64,000 bases of DNA from assembly GCA_037389465.1 (NCBI GenBank), contig JAZARR010000197.1, positions 7,589,501 through 7,653,500 on the forward strand. Direction: 5' to 3'. Position 1 is the stretch's first letter. The number at the start of each line of letters is the position of its first letter. The notes beneath the pieces are model-generated. The model was given only the letters and a program-made list of their open reading frames with translations, was not told where the DNA came from and made no database searches. The position numbers were made by a program, and so were the translations under genes. This DNA is from Baylisascaris procyonis. Its lineage: Eukaryota > Nematoda > Chromadorea > Rhabditida > Ascarididae. Positions 33,470 to 47,570 of the stretch are shown here, one piece after another.

Positions 33470-34612
33470 AGATTTGAATTTATGTCGAGTGTCCGATAAT
33501 TTACTTTAGAGCTCGGAATGGCGGAACGATCGTTAAATTTGTATGCTACGTGATGTGAAGGACGGATGTGATGTTTGTGACATCTCATGTCGTCCTGCAT
33601 CAGGAGCACGCTCGCCCCATTTGGGAATCCTTGACCTTCCTGAAGCTGTTCACATTGTCCCGTGTGGGTGTGTGGTTGTTTTTTGTGGAATGTTAAGTTA
33701 TTTGGTAATACCAGTAAGCATTTCTTTAAAGTGGTCTAAAGAATAGCGGTGAGGCGAGTTGTTGGCATTATTGAAGACCGCTAGTGACGTTTTCTTGAAA
33801 TTTGCGTATCTACCTTGGCAAGCTTACGTGACGAATGAAGGAGTTTACTAATAGTATTTGTCAGAAAGATGAATGAGGCCGGTGACTTTAAACGATATGT
33901 AGTACGATGAGATGATTTAGCAGGAGGCATGCTGTAGCAGCTATATTGCAATAGAAATACTTTGGTAGTAAGACTATCTTGTTCAGTAAGTAAGGGGCTG
34001 CAATTGAAAGTTTCATCTGCGAGAGAAGGGAAAAATTGTTGAGTTGAGTATCTTTCCTTTTGATAATACCACTTCAGACGTCTCACTATTCCTTACCTGC
34101 TCTAAAAGTTCTCTGGTTAGGCTCATTTATGGGACTGAGAATCCAAGAACAAAGGATAAGATCTGGAGATTGGTCTCACAATTCGGGTGTCCCCTTCAGA
34201 AGCGTTCTTACGTGAGGTGATTGATGCGTGATGCCGTTATTAGCTCCTCCAGTGATCCAATTTCATAGAAGGGAGGGAATTCAATGATACATCCGCACAA
34301 CTCGATCTACATTGCTAACCTATCTCTCTTCATTCCGTTTGCGGTGTGTGGGTACCGATAAACGGCAAGATCAACCTTCCCAATGAAACTGTGCACCATT
34401 ATTACTGGTTATGAGAAGTAAGCCGATGATCCCACAACCGAGGAGGATGAGAAGGAAGGGGGGGGGGAAGGGGGATTCGCCATTTTCGCTCGTTCACAAC
34501 TCGCAACACTTGAGAGTGATAAGCAAAATGTAAAATTTGTAGACCAGAGTCGACTAGAATAAAGTAAGCGGGATATTCGATTATGCGTGTTGAGAAGGTT
34601 ATTTGAAAGAAC

Positions 34613-34729
34613 ATGCCAAATGAGAGCATTTTGAGGACGATGTTGAATTTTGGTCTCCAAATATTAGAAGATATACGCGCAAATAAGAAAGAATTGGAAA
34701 CCGATATTGCTCGTTATGAGAACATGTAA
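34613..34729 (+). CDS. Intact 38-codon frame (unit 3), doubtful
   Basis: Same frame as 19386-19502, without interruption. Confidence 0.25.
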   Translation: MPNESILRTMLNFGLQILEDIRANKKELETDIARYENM

Positions 34730-35379
34730 ACTCTCATGCTGCCGACAACAGCACTGTGCACGTGCTTGAACTTGGCTCCAAAGGGTGCGAACGTGGGCGA
34801 GGAGAAGATTAAAATGTAACAGAGAAGGAGTGGTTCAGATTGTATATGTTGCGCAACATTGTTGGCGTAAAAGAATGAGGGTACTGCGCGTCCGCTGCGC
34901 CGTCGAGTAGAAAGTAAACGCTGTGAGTAGCTAGAACAGAGTGATGTCTATTGTCAAGCTCTACAAGTGAAATGCTATCTACTACGAAAGGATGCTCATT
35001 ATCAAAAAAATACTAGGAAATTTTGACGACGAGGGAAATTTCACACGAGAGGACACCAGTCCACCTTTCACAATGTAATGCATTTCTGAGCACTTATTTT
35101 CCAAATCTTTCAGAGGTTCCCTCAAATATTCGCAAATCCCCTACCCCTCTCTCACTCTCGCTGGAGTTTTCTCTTTAGACAGCTTTCAGGGAAAGCGCAC
35201 AACGGTATAGATTGATATGACTATAACAGAGTTCCTCGTTAGATGTTCTTCCATCAGCTGCTTGGATGCACAAAAGAATGATGTCGACTTCGCATTCTTC
35301 TACTGCACGAATTTTATTCATCAGAAGGTTTCAGAATCTTCTATTGCAGTTGCAATCGGTAATGCGTCTGCGCGTCTGC

Positions 35380-35434
35380 GCGTGTGTGTGTGCGGTGTGT
35401 GTGTGTTGTGTGTGCGTGTGCGTGTGCGTGTGTA
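35380..35434 (+). repeat. (GT)n-rich microsatellite, unit 3
   Basis: Long form, the same layout as unit 2. Confidence 0.85.
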
Positions 35435-37466
35435 TGCGCGGGCAATAGCATACCTCATGACATCGGTATATGTAATGCAAGCGAATTACTTTCTCTATGG
35501 GGCATAATTTCACGTTTTTCATTTTTTCTCCTGTGTAACTATGCGGATCAGGGCAGTGGGTTAGGGGAGACCGCCTCGGTTGCGGTGAGTATTGTCACTC
35601 ATTGCGAGTTGTATAGCGAGGGCCGAATTCGCGAGTGCGTCTTGTAGTACTTCGCTTGTTGTCGTTGCGGGCGCAGAATGCGTGAGTCTGTTATCCTCTA
35701 TCTTTTTCTCCTACTTTCCTTCGCGTAAACTGGGGAAAGGTGTGACTCTGAAGGGATGTCAGCCTACGTTGTTGCCCAGAGGCACAAGTTATCTAGTGTG
35801 ATATTTCAACTCAGGGGGATGCATTTTGATCCGGTTTTTTGCGTGTAACGTCCTAATAGACCGGAAAAAGTGTTCTTTTTTTGGTTTATGTGGAAAATGC
35901 TGGTGTAGCACCAGAGAAAATGATGCACACTTCATTACAATTTTACGCCCATTTTGGGAAATTCGAATGCGAACCACTTTGAATGCTGCATCAATGAAGT
36001 CAGTAGACGGTGAAAAATATCCGAAGAATATGCGGAAGACCGCATGTAAAAACGTTTTCGGAATTGTTAAACATCGAAATCGACGTGGCCAATATTTCTA
36101 ATCTCTTGCTTTTATATATTTTCGGTGTTATAAAAATGTTTGACTGGTGCAACAAAAAGAGAACACAAATGTTTGTAATACTTTGCCGGATTTGTTTTAA
36201 TTATCTTATCGCCATCATTTTCTTTCACACCATAGGAGCAGGAAATGCGTCGTAAAAGAATTGGTTTTGTTCACTTAACGAAGGTACTTTATTCCCACTG
36301 TATGGGGCCTTTTAAAACAATTTCGGTATAAGCACTGAAATTTACTTATGTAATCGCGATTCCAAAAAAATTAATTTTGGCACTATTAAACCCTAGTGAA
36401 AAAGTGTGGGATGAGGTGGGGACGTGTGGAAAAGCTTAGACCACTTCAACGATACGTTTCTTAAGCTTGCCTTCTATTCGAATTTTCGCTGATCGTACAT
36501 AACACATAGAATGAGGTAAAATGAATCAAAAATCGAGAAAGTGCGCTGCAGCAATATTTTCCTACATTCAGAATTCCATAGTTTCGCTTAACAAAAAGAA
36601 AAAAACCGCCTACCGCATCTTCCACACTTTAAGAATGTAAATTTTCACATCACATTTTTAGAATTATCATATCATTGAGTAAAGCAAAACATTACGAACG
36701 GATTTTTGCTTATTGTAGCAGTTATTTCGATAGCAAGAAATGACGTTTATTATTTGCATTTATTACCTCAATTGTATTCACAATTAGGTACAGAAGCATT
36801 TAGCTCGATTAATTTGAAATGTTTAGGTGATGGAAGTAGTGGTATACATCCAACAAATTTCTTCTGACTAATTATCACCTCAAGCGACCGCAGCTTCCTG
36901 AAATTGTCTGCGATTCAATATGTACCAGTTTAATAGTGATAAGCTCGTGACACAATATCATCAAATTATCAATAATAATGTGAAGTTCAGTTCATCAATG
37001 GTAATATTAGACAGTCATTCACAATCCTATAAAACGTATTGAAATAAAAGCCTAGCTCAAAGAATAAAGAAACTTCAAGGCGATTTAAATGTGATCACAT
37101 GAGCGACTGATAATCCTTTCAATCGCAAATAATCTCCATAAAATTCACTCCAAAACTTCTGCCAAGAGTTTCAAGCATCAAGTCGGCTTTATATGACTCG
37201 AGCAATTATTTATCGTTCTAAAAATTGGCAAACTATATAAAAAAATTTCACGTGTACTATCTATATCTCTTTCACAGAATAAGTGACCTATTCTAAAGTA
37301 CTATCTTATCTTCTGTTATCTTATCACCGATCTGGAATATTTGGGACCAATATCTCTTTAAAAAATTACGGAACAAGTGATGTACTACTGTCTCATCAGT
37401 CTCACGCGCCCACCGGAGTGTCGTATAACGTATGCACATGAACTGACGGGAGTTCATAACACTAGC

Positions 37467-37576
37467 TTGATGACTAGTGAAAACGTCCGCGGTAGCTCAG
37501 TGGTAGAGCACTCGTCCGGCAAGCGAGAGATCGCGTGTTCGTCCCCGTCTGCGGACAAGTTTTCATTGGTCATCAA
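37467..37576 (+). ncRNA. Extended hairpin around tRNA-like core, unit 3
   Basis: Both arms are unchanged. Confidence 0.55.
37486..37556 (+). tRNA. tRNA-Ala-like sequence, unit 3 copy
   Basis: Unchanged copy of 7034-7104. Confidence 0.55.
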
Positions 37577-38199
37577 AAACACTCATTATCATTCTCACTC
37601 TGAGCCGGACTTCAGTTGACTCAAAACTCAAAAACATCCAACATACAAATTCAACTTGTAGTGCGAAATTATCCAAAATTAAAGCATCGGTGACGTCGAA
37701 CCAATCCGACACTAGCTTTGTAGTGCATGATGGAGATTTTCTAGTTCATCTACTTTGCTTCTGGTATGTACATACTTAAGGCACTACTTGAAGAGTGTTG
37801 CTAAGCATAGTTTCAGGATTGAAAGTTGGTAGCAAGCGTCCATCGGGTGATCCACCCAGAGAGTGCCATAGAGACAGAGAGAAAGTATTTTGTTCGCTAT
37901 TGTATTATTCCGATGTGACAATTCGACAAATTTTGGGCACAGATAACTGAAACTGTAAAAGTGCATAGTAAATAATGTTGCAAAATTTGAATTTTCGGCG
38001 CTGATAAGAGTTTTCCAGAGCATCTTGAGCTCAATCGCTCGAAGGAGATGCAGCTATAATCATAATCTAAAACATCTGCAGACTGCAATTTACTTCTTAC
38101 AATACGGTTGTAATAGAAAAATGCCTAATACATTCACATCGTCCACTCCCGGTTCAAAAACATCATATATACGAAATCATGTGCCTCCATAGCGCTTAC

Positions 38200-38409
38200 T
38201 TTTCGGAAATTCCAACTGCGCTGTTGTCAAACTGTAGGCGGCCGTGGTCGTTGTAGCAACACTGCTTGTTTCTGATGTATTGCTTTTCATAGAACTTAAC
38301 GTGATATCGCTTGTTTCAGTGACGTGGACAGTTGAACTGACATTGTCCGTTGTTAGCAACCCTATTTCGTTCGGCTGATAGGTTCTGCTATCGTCAGGTA
38401 CACTTTCAC
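38200..38409 (-). CDS. Mucin-like exon A, unit 3
   Basis: Identical to the unit 1 and 2 exon. Confidence 0.5.
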
Positions 38410-39118
38410 CTATAAAGTATATTTCGTAGTCAAATTAGCTTCGCGATAAGTTCCCACAATTAAATAACGTCTACCGTTTTGATGAATCACATGACAGAGA
38501 TGAATTTCATAATGCTAATTTATGATAACACCAATTTCCAAAGTCAGTAAAGACTCCCTTTTCGGAAATTTTTGCACCTTTAGAAAAAGTGTGAATTATG
38601 TCGAAAAAATTGCGAACAGAAATAGCGATAAACTGAAATATCTTTCTAATTTCACTCATATTGGACGGATCACAAAGTGTTGATACAATACGCCTACACT
38701 ACAGCAGTATGGGACGTTATGAAACTACAAGCATTATTTAAGTTTGCTAGCCATTATAATAATATACAGACAGGGTTGCGAACTGTCTTAGTGATGAATA
38801 AAAATTTCTTTTTAAATTATAGAACGGTGACTGTTCTTTTTTCGAACAATTATCACTTGAGAAATTCATTTCCAATAAATATTAAAATTGTAGAAATCGA
38901 TAGAAGACAAGAGATGTAACACTTGATTTTTCTCCAATAAGATGAAGTGTCTTGTAAATCGTCGCCTTGCGAGGGCTTTTATCGTGAATGCCTTTTCGTA
39001 AAAGTGGGCAATTCTCACATTTGAATAAAAGAAGAGAAATGAAAATAGACAACGATGACGCGATTGGAGGAATCACTTATATAGTTTGGCAAGAGTTTGG
39101 TCTCTTTATGATATTTAC

Positions 39119-39431
39119 TTTTAGTTTCGTTCAGTAGTACGTTTGATTTGGAAGCTGTTGTTTTTTTTTTTTTGAGGATCGGTTATGGCTGTTGTAAGCA
39201 GATTGGCTTCGTTTGATCTTGTTTTGGATTCTGGAACCGTTGTTGCACAAGTCTCGGTCATGGTCGTTGTTCTATGCAGATTGGCTTCGCTCGTTGCTGG
39301 TTTAGATTCTGCAACTGTTGAAGTACTAGCATTGGTTGGGGTCGTTGGCTTGCTAATTCCGCTTGTAAACCCATTAGCGCTAGTCGTGTTTTCTTCGTTC
39401 CTAAGGGTGCTTTCAATAACTCTATCGTCAC
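39119..39431 (-). CDS. Mucin-like exon B, unit 3 (13-A run)
   Basis: The 13-base A run lies at 39161-39173; same frame state as unit 2. Confidence 0.45.
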
Positions 39432-39806
39432 CTGCAAAGCAAAGCCTTTATCTACTAGATGAAGAGAGATAATACGAAATTCAACCATCAAACGATACCA
39501 ACTTAGGTAGTTTCGTTTATATACATATAAAGTCAAGGATGTGTGATTAGTCAGAATCACCGTGGATTAATGCAAAACCCGCACAATAATTGTCTATTCT
39601 TGCGAATTTTCGGCTCTACTTTCTATTCCGCTCTACTTTCTATTGAATTTTCGGCTCTACTTTCTATTGAATTCTTGGCATTTGTTTTCACGCGGTGCGG
39701 TCGTGCCGGCTGTATTTCTCAATCGGCTGAGGAACTCGTTGGAGCAATTTGTTTGCGACTGTTTATTTTCTTCTGCTAACAACGTGTACGTAGACTATTC
39801 TTTCTG

Positions 39807-40649
39807 ATGGTACATAACGACGTGAAATCGGATCTGACTGGAAAAAGAAAGAAGCCTAAGAAACCAATCGTACTGGGCGGCCAACCAACCCGTCGTGAAG
39901 ACAGTCAGCCCGCTTCTGAGAGAGGTACCGCAAATTACTCGGAAATGGCTCTAAGTATTGACAAAACGCTTCAGCTTAAGATGGCGAAGATGATCAACGA
40001 CGCAGTTGTGGTTGCACTGGGCGCAATAACTGAACGATTCACGAAGGCGCTCACTGAGACTTTACAACCGATTATGCTGACCTTGTCAGATATCATCAAA
40101 GAGCTTACGAGAATCAAAGCTGAGGCCGTTACATCGTCATCTGCCGCCGGTGACCAATCTCCGCATGCTGTCCCGGCGGCAAAACATCAGGTACTCACTT
40201 CTGAAGTTGTCGTTTTGGGCTTATCGGAGCAATCCGACCACCCACCTCATGCGCGTAGAGAAATCGACAAAGAAGCAATCCTTCGATTGTTGGACGAGCT
40301 CAATGTGGACGCTGTCCCGACACAGGTCTACCGAATGGGAACATATACGAGCGGACGCCAGCGATCGATCAAACTAATCTTTGACAATTCTCATGATCCT
40401 ATCCAAATTCTTCGGAACGCGCATAAATTGAAAACCAAAGCCAATTTCAAGTCTGTTTATGTGCGTCCCTCCTACAGCTCCGAGTTACGCGCGGAGCTGC
40501 GCGAGTCACGCAAAAATGACCCCACTGCGGTCATTTACCGTGGAAAGGTGATGAGCAGGAGTCAGATCCCGAAGAATAGAGGACATGGTATGGCAGAGAA
40601 AGCAGAAATAAGGTCCAGTCAGAGCCAAAATTTTCAACAACAGCGCTGA
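39807..40649 (+). CDS. CR1 ORF1, open (280 residues), unit 3
   Basis: Encodes the same protein as 24580-25422 and shares its T allele (CAGGTCTACC) and the nearby GCTCCAG allele just after the stop. Confidence 0.8.
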   Translation: MVHNDVKSDLTGKRKKPKKPIVLGGQPTRREDSQPASERGTANYSEMALSIDKTLQLKMAKMINDAVVVALGAITERFTKALTETLQPIMLTLSDIIKELTRIKAEAVTSSSAAGDQSPHAVPAAKHQVLTSEVVVLGLSEQSDHPPHARREIDKEAILRLLDELNVDAVPTQVYRMGTYTSGRQRSIKLIFDNSHDPIQILRNAHKLKTKANFKSVYVRPSYSSELRAELRESRKNDPTAVIYRGKVMSRSQIPKNRGHGMAEKAEIRSSQSQNFQQQR

Positions 40650-40753
40650 TGTCAGCGCACGCTCCAGCCTCAGCCTCTCATTAACCTTTCCCCATCTCTT
40701 CCCAACTAACACAAATCACCTCTGAGCCAGCTCCACCACGTAACAAATTCCTA

Positions 40754-42864
40754 AGATGTACATACTTCAATGCTCGCTCTATCATGAATAAGTTAAGCTC
40801 TTTAAATGTTTTACGTGAATTCGATTCTCCTGATATTGTTGTCCTAAGTGAAACCTGGCTAAACGAAGACGACTCTGACTCTCTGTTAAGTCTGCATTCT
40901 TCGTACAATGTGCACAGATGTGACCGAATCTCGGGAGCTAACGGTGGTGGTGTTGCAATTTTGGCCAAAAAGCAAATTTCTTACGTAGGCATAAAGTCAA
41001 AGGCATTTAAATTCCTTTGTGAGGCCTTGTTCGTTGATTTCATTGATAGAAGTGGCTTCTGCTTTCGCCTAATTGCAGTTTACCGACGGCCCGGTATAAA
41101 CACGGAAGAATCCACCGAATTGCTGGAGAAAGTTTCTGAGTTGTGCGCAGTCGAATATCCATCGGTTGTTGTTGGCGACTTCAATTATCCGCTGACCTCC
41201 AAGGAGTACGACACGCACTCGACGCCTTAAAATATTTGCGCCTTAAAATCTGAAAGTAATTTCATCATTACACGTGACCAACAAAAATCTGAGATGTTTG
41301 CAAACTACTTCTCCGAAGTATTCATCAATGACGATAACGAGATACCTGCTTTCCCGGTAAGATGCGATAAAAAACTTAATTGGGTTTCTCTTGACTCTGA
41401 TGTGGTCAGTGCAGCTATTACAAAGCTCAGTGATAAGATTTCTTTGACCCCAGACTCGGTACCTTCGTACTTTATAAAGCGAACCCTTCATGGTTTATGT
41501 TACTCACTTTCTTATATATTTAAACACAGTTTGGTTACTGGTTCCATATCATCAAAATGGAAGACTGCTATTGTGACGCCTGTATAAAAAAAGGGTCCAG
41601 CGAACAGGGTACATAATTATCGCCCCATTAGACTAACTTCATCAATATGTAAAGTCCTGGAAATTATCATAAAAGAAAATATAATGTCCCATTTCGATTC
41701 AAACGCTTTGATTAGCCCTGCTCAGTATGGTTTCCTGCCACGAAAGTCCACGCTCTCACAGCTGATATCTTGCTTCCATGACTGGCGCTCTGCGGTGAAT
41801 AAAAACCAGCAGGTCGAGGTGGTTTATATTGACTATGCTGAAGCATTTGATACTGTCTGCCATCAAAAACTGTTGATCAAACTTAAAGGTTATGGGATAT
41901 CTGGTGAACTTTTGAAATGGCTAAAATCATTTCTCTCACAGCGAGAATTTAGCGCAAAAATTGGCCCATGCTATTCACAGCCCCGAGTTATTACTAGCGG
42001 AGTTCCACAAGGGAGTATACTTGGCCCTCTACTCTTTCTCATTTATGTAAACGATTTATCTGATGGTTTGTCGAGTACGTGCCGATTGTTTGCGGACGAC
42101 CTTAAGATTTATCGCTCACTCAACAATCTTGCTGCAGATTCTCACGAACTCCAGAATGATCTTATATATCTAGAGCGCTGGTCGCAAACATGGCAGTTGC
42201 GTATATCAGAAGAAAAAAGTAGCCTCTTCCATATAAACTCTCAACATGAGTGTCCCCTGCGTCTAAACGGGAACAAGCTTTGCGACCAAAACGTAATCAG
42301 GGGCCTTGGGATATTTATAGTTCGAACTTAAAATGGACTTTTCACTGTACCGTAACAGCCAGAAAAGCCTCACGAGTAGCCAACTGTATACTACGCTCAC
42401 TGGAACATCCGTGCATCGAACATTACAGACTTCCTTTTATTGTCTATTGTCGCTCTCTTCTTGAATATGGTACCCAGATACGGTCACCATATGCTCACAA
42501 GGATGCTGATATGATTGAAAATGTGCAAAGGCGATACACAAAATCCGCCTTTCGTAAGGCCTTTCCAAATTCTCTCATTCCCTCGTACCCTGAACGACTG
42601 CGGATTTTTGGCCTAACAAGTTTGAAATACCGCAGAATTGAATTTGACCTTCACTTATGCTTTAAGATAGTGAAAGGGTGCTGCGATATTCCGTTCGAGA
42701 ACGTGTTTGCATACACCCGCTTCAACACACGTTCCAGATTTCATCGTTTTCAATTACAACGAAAGTTTTCGGCCACAACGGGTCTACTAAATTCGTTTTC
42801 CTCTCGAGTCATCCGACTATGGAATCAACTACCACCTGACATTGTTGAACCTCGATGGTATTAA
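40754..42864 (+). pseudogene. CR1 ORF2 remnant, unit 3
   Basis: Same deletion junction, stop and frame change as the other copies. Confidence 0.87.
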
Positions 42865-43641
42865 ATCAAAATTATCCCAATTCGACTTATCGTCCTTGAG
42901 GGGCGCAGATGGCCAGCCCTTATCTGACTAATGAATGCTTCGTCTTACCTTGGCCATGTTGCCAGTGTTACTTCAGTGACGCTGCTTGAATACATTCACT
43001 TCTGATCTTCCTCTTCTCTCAGCTTTCTTTTCTGATCGGTGTTTTCATTTGCCCAGAACCCTTTGTCATTATCGTCAATGCAACTCTTTACATACTATGT
43101 GTGTCTCTTTATTTCTCAATAAAGCCGTTCGTTCGTTCGTTCGTTCGTTCGTTCCTTTCGTTTTCTAGTACAGTTTCGCATTTATTCGGTTTAGACGTGG
43201 TGAATCAACGAGAAATAATCGTGGGGACGACATAATTTGAAGAATGCAATAAAAGCTTTCGTAATCAGTGCGCAATGCCGTGTACCATAAAACATTCTCA
43301 GCGCCAATCCACAACAGCGTTTAAAACCACGTGGAGTGAATACTAACTTCGTCTATTCCTTCGCTTCACGCCTCCTTGGAACCGTACGATCTGTTAGGGT
43401 AAAATGCTTTATTAGCAGTCGCTGGTGGATGGCAATATCTTACCGATTGGATGGTTCATTTGTGTTGTTCCGAGAAGTTCAGCAGAAAAGCACAGAAGAA
43501 ACTAAAGGAAAGCTTTGATCAACCGCATACCGTATCGCCTCAAGTATACTGCAACAAAGACTTCAGGAGAGCGCCGTATTCATGGTTGTGGGCAACGTTG
43601 AGATCGCGTCGTTGTTTTCACGAATCGCGCCTTCTCCTTCC

Positions 43642-44025
43642 ATATACGCACGTATTATAAACCTATATCTGTATACATGTACGCATATATGTTGTATACA
43701 TATAAACTGCACACATGTCATTATATATGCAATACCATTTATGCATATGCACAACGCTGACACTTCACATACTACAACAAATTACACACTTCATATAATA
43801 AGACAAATTACTCCTGTACGTAATATTGTTTATAATGAGGGAGGAGTTATCGTCCCTCCAAAAATTCAGGACGTCTTCCGGTTGCTCTGTGTTGGAATCT
43901 CATTGAATATGGTGATCTCATGTCGAAATACTATGTATGTCTCTTGATGAAGCGGCATTCTCCATTTTAATATGCTGTTAAATGCTTCACTGCAGAATTA
44001 CATTTAGACGACCACGTACGTCTCA
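43642..44025 (+). repeat. Intra-unit repeat copy A, unit 3
   Basis: Partner copy B lies at 48174-48697. Confidence 0.7.
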
Positions 44026-44208
44026 TCCTGACGCACATCATCGACGGGAAGTTGTTCTGAAACGAACCCAATATCGTCTGGACTTTAAGGGGGCTAGGGA
44101 GTTGGGGGGACAAGGTATGCGTTTTCAGAATGCACATAACAAGCCAATACGTTGCATTAATGTTGAACAGTGGAGAATTGTACTAGAAGAAGCACCTTCA
44201 GAACGTAC

Positions 44209-44401
44209 CTTTCCGTTCAGTCCTGCCTGAACGAGGCAAACAAATTGCATATTCGACACGACGACTGTGTATGCCTGTTCTTGCGTGCGTGTTTCCGTCC
44301 ACCATCCTGCGCACCTATCTGAATATTGAATTGGGATTCGGTTGGTCGAGTTGCTGCCAATCACTTTGCCAACCGAAGGCGCACGTTTAGTTACAGTTGA
44401 C
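44209..44401 (-). CDS. Candidate internal exon, unit 3
   Basis: Identical to 13757-13949. Confidence 0.3.
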
Positions 44402-44949
44402 CTAACGGTAGTTGGTTTAATTTTCTCATCGGCAAGCAGTACTACGAGCTGGGTGACGTAGTCAATGTGTGGTCACTTATCTGCCAGCATTCTTGTTTCT
44501 TTAAGAAAATCTTACCAACTTGTTTCTTAATATTGAGTACATCCCAGTCGGTAATCCCAAAAGGTGAGAATAAACTTTTGTATCTCCGTCATCCTGCATT
44601 CGATGTTTCTGAGCAGTAGAATCCATTGCTCACCTCGCAGAGAAATCACCTGTGTCTCGTTGTCTCGTCCAGACGCTCCTAGTGCCCTCGATAATCTACT
44701 ACTGCCCCCGTTCACTAATCCCATCCTGAATGAAATTTGCTTTTGAGCAATATGAGACCATCATAAGGATAAAGTTAGCACGCACATTCTATCGCTCGTC
44801 TAAGTTGCAGTAACTCACAAAGAATGTGATGAATAGTAACGAAATTGCTGTATAGTAGGGGTCATTTTGTGTTGTGCGTTATATCCGTCAAGTTTCTTTT
44901 ATTTCCCGCGTGGGGAACTGCTAGACAAGTGAGCTAGTGAAAGGTCTAG

Positions 44950-45434
44950 GTGAGCTTATTCCTACGCGAATACATGCATACGAAGAAGACGATCCAAAAA
45001 ACAGTTGCCCACCACACTGAGTACCTGATCAGCAAAGTGCAGTCAACTGCTTCCGTGCAGAGCAAGGGAAAGGACGATCGCATATCACATCAAAGTCTCT
45101 ACGAATGCCTTAGCGATCTCAAGGCACAACAAACTGTCCATGAATGACTTAAGGCTAAACTTGGAGCGTATAAGGAGAGCGTACTTGCTTAGAAGGAGCC
45201 ATTGTTCCTTTCGGTGTTCCATATGGGGTGAAGCCGCAGCGGATGCGCAAACGCTGGGGCGCAATTTCAGGTGTAGGCGAACGCTGCCCTCCCGTTGGGC
45301 TCTTCGCAGCATGGAAGTTTTTATCGAAGAATATCGAAGACTTTATTACAAAAAGTAAACCCGACACACTTCCAAAGGTTAGCCTAAACTCGATCCGAAC
45401 CTCAACCATGACTGCGGCTGCTATCGGAATCTAG
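44950..45434 (+). pseudogene. Decayed coding segment, unit 3
   Basis: Same lesions as in unit 1. Confidence 0.4.
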
Positions 45435-45526
45435 CCCGACGTATTATCATCTCGTCATACGTTTCATCTGGTTGCTGCTGCAATCATTTAATCCGACCAC
45501 TTCGCGAAGCGCTTAAACGTATTCAG

Positions 45527-45789
45527 GTGAAAAAGAGCTATTGGTGAAATTTATCACCACACAGTCTCAGAATAGCATACTTTTCAATGGGATTGACCGC
45601 TGTTCTGATTCTGAATTAAGAAATCTATTTTTAGGCAAGCATATCACCATTAAAACAACAAAATTAGCACTGAAATTTAACGACTTGCTATTTTCTAATC
45701 ATTGGGAACAAATGCAACGAATCATATTGAAATTGACCGAGTCCAAAAGGCTCGTCGTATACTATGCGCTCTATCAGGCAATTCAATAG
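45527..45789 (+). CDS. Candidate terminal exon, unit 3
   Basis: Identical frame and acceptor to unit 1. Confidence 0.35.
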
Positions 45790-46318
45790 CTGTAACCCTC
45801 TAAGCTCAGATGATGAAATTTGATGAGAATTAAACTGGCGACAGATAGTTGGCGACTAGTTAAATCTGTTTATTGACCAGCACAGGGATATGAAAAATGC
45901 GCGTCAAAAAGCGGTCATGTACAATATCAAGCATTCATCTACAAATTTTTTAAAAAAAAATCTTCAGTTTTTTCGAGGTTTTTGTGAATGGTTTATCAAC
46001 GGATGGCCAAAAATGGCGCAACCCTTATCGTCACACACTCTTTACAAAAAGTACAAATCGTTGATGTTGATCTTAACTCGTACCAAACAAGGTCTTTCAG
46101 AGCACTTTTGAGACACTAAATCCAGCAAAAGCCTTCCGTCTGCTAACGTTGGCAGATGACGCGTCAGTTCTCGACGGTGTGTATTTCATATTCAACAATG
46201 CTACACGAATTAAAATTCATATGAAGGGTTTGTGCCCTTCTATAGTTCATTGATGTACTTTTAATCAGATTATTCGTTTTCACGGGATAGATTTGAGAGA
46301 AAAAATCGTGTTAAGGAT

Positions 46319-46394
46319 AGATAAAAGGCTGCAGCGACTGGCTACGATCAGTTCGCATCTCATATCCAGCAACGGTGAGTGATTGCTTATCATT
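46319..46394 (+). promoter_or_regulatory. Putative SXC gene promoter, unit 3
   Basis: GATA/TATA-like box and initiator are unchanged. Confidence 0.45.
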
Positions 46395-47105
46395 TTGCTA
46401 TTTGAGGGTGCAGTGTCTTATGGTTTCGTCTCACGAAATTTCCTTAGCACCTCTCTCTTAATCGCCCCATTGCCACCAAAATCAGCATTTCATTTGTTCA
46501 TGTAGGAATGCTTTATTTCTGAAGCACAGTTAAGTGCACCTTAGGGTAAGGTTCAAACAAAAACATAGACGAAAGGAGAATCGTTGTACACGCTGTTCCC
46601 TTGAACTGCATGAAAAACACGCATCACGTTCAATATCAGAATATGAAAATGTTTCAAAGCATAGGGCATGGGAACGTGAAATTATGTTCATAATAGATTC
46701 GCTAACTTACTTCATTTACATTGCTCATTCCAATCAACAAACCATTAATCACAAATGAATGTCCCTTTATATCGCTTCCATGCCCACTTGAGAAAAAGTA
46801 CAAGGTCGCGTGGAGGTTGGGCTTCATGCACGTCTCCTGCCCATCGGATTCTGACGATTCGATTCACCATTGTTCCATTCAAGAGGAGGGTTGGGAATTC
46901 CTCCACCGCCATTTTTTTCCATTGAGAATGGCGAGCTGAGTGCTTTTGCAAATCTTTCGCATATTCATTTTTCAGCACTTCGTTCAAGGAAAAAAGTATT
47001 TCTGGGAGATTTTACGTACGGCTGAATAACTTAGATAATTCGTTTTTGTCAGGTAGGAGGGAGGGAAACGCACATATCGTGTCAGCTCAAACAGCTATTT
47101 TTTAG
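46350..47105 (+). other. Leader exon and intron of SXC gene, unit 3
   Basis: Donor at 46375 and acceptor ending at 47105. Confidence 0.45.
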
Positions 47106-47570
47106 ATGAAAGCAGCCATAATAATTGCGGTTTTGTGCTACGTCGCTACGAAGGCATCCGCAAATCAAGGAAATCAAGGAAATCAAACAAATACAACAGC
47201 AGCAACCGTGGCTCCGAATACAACAACTATAGCACCATGCGTTGACGATGCGAATAATTGCCTCCAGCTTGCGGCATACTGCACCTCGTCAACATACAAG
47301 CCGGTAATGTTAATGAGGTGCCCAAAAACATGCGGTGTCTGTAACTGTGCCGACAGCGCTACCAACTGTGCTCAGCTGTCTCACCTATGCAGCGATCCTA
47401 GTTTCGCATACACCATGATCACGAGATGCATGAAGACGTGCAACCTGTGTGCAGGCGGAACGTGCGCTGACAGTGCTAATAATTGCGCCTCGTTGTCCAA
47501 TCTATGCAATGATCCGACGTTCAAACCTACTATGCAAAGTAGGTGCAAAAAGACATGCAATTTTTGTTGA
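47106..47570 (+). CDS. Secreted triple ShK/SXC-domain protein, unit 3
   Basis: Same 154-residue product as the other copies, open from ATG to TGA. Confidence 0.9.
   Translation: MKAAIIIAVLCYVATKASANQGNQGNQTNTTAATVAPNTTTIAPCVDDANNCLQLAAYCTSSTYKPVMLMRCPKTCGVCNCADSATNCAQLSHLCSDPSFAYTMITRCMKTCNLCAGGTCADSANNCASLSNLCNDPTFKPTMQSRCKKTCNFC

Larger units (their letters stand above)
18418..33643 (+). repeat. Tandem array unit 2
   Basis: This copy lacks the RTE and so shows the empty target site at about 19425-19435. Its leading 2.6 kb matches units 3 and 4 but not unit 1. CR1 ORF1 is open here. Gene-free stretches with nothing recognised: 18418-19385, 19503-20140, 20430-22239, 22350-22972, 23183-23891, 27928-28414 and 32342-32945. 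Confidence 0.95.
39604..43154 (+). mobile_element. CR1-clade LINE, defective (unit 3)
   Basis: AATAAA lies at 43118, followed by (GTTC)n to 43154. ORF1 is open. Confidence 0.85.
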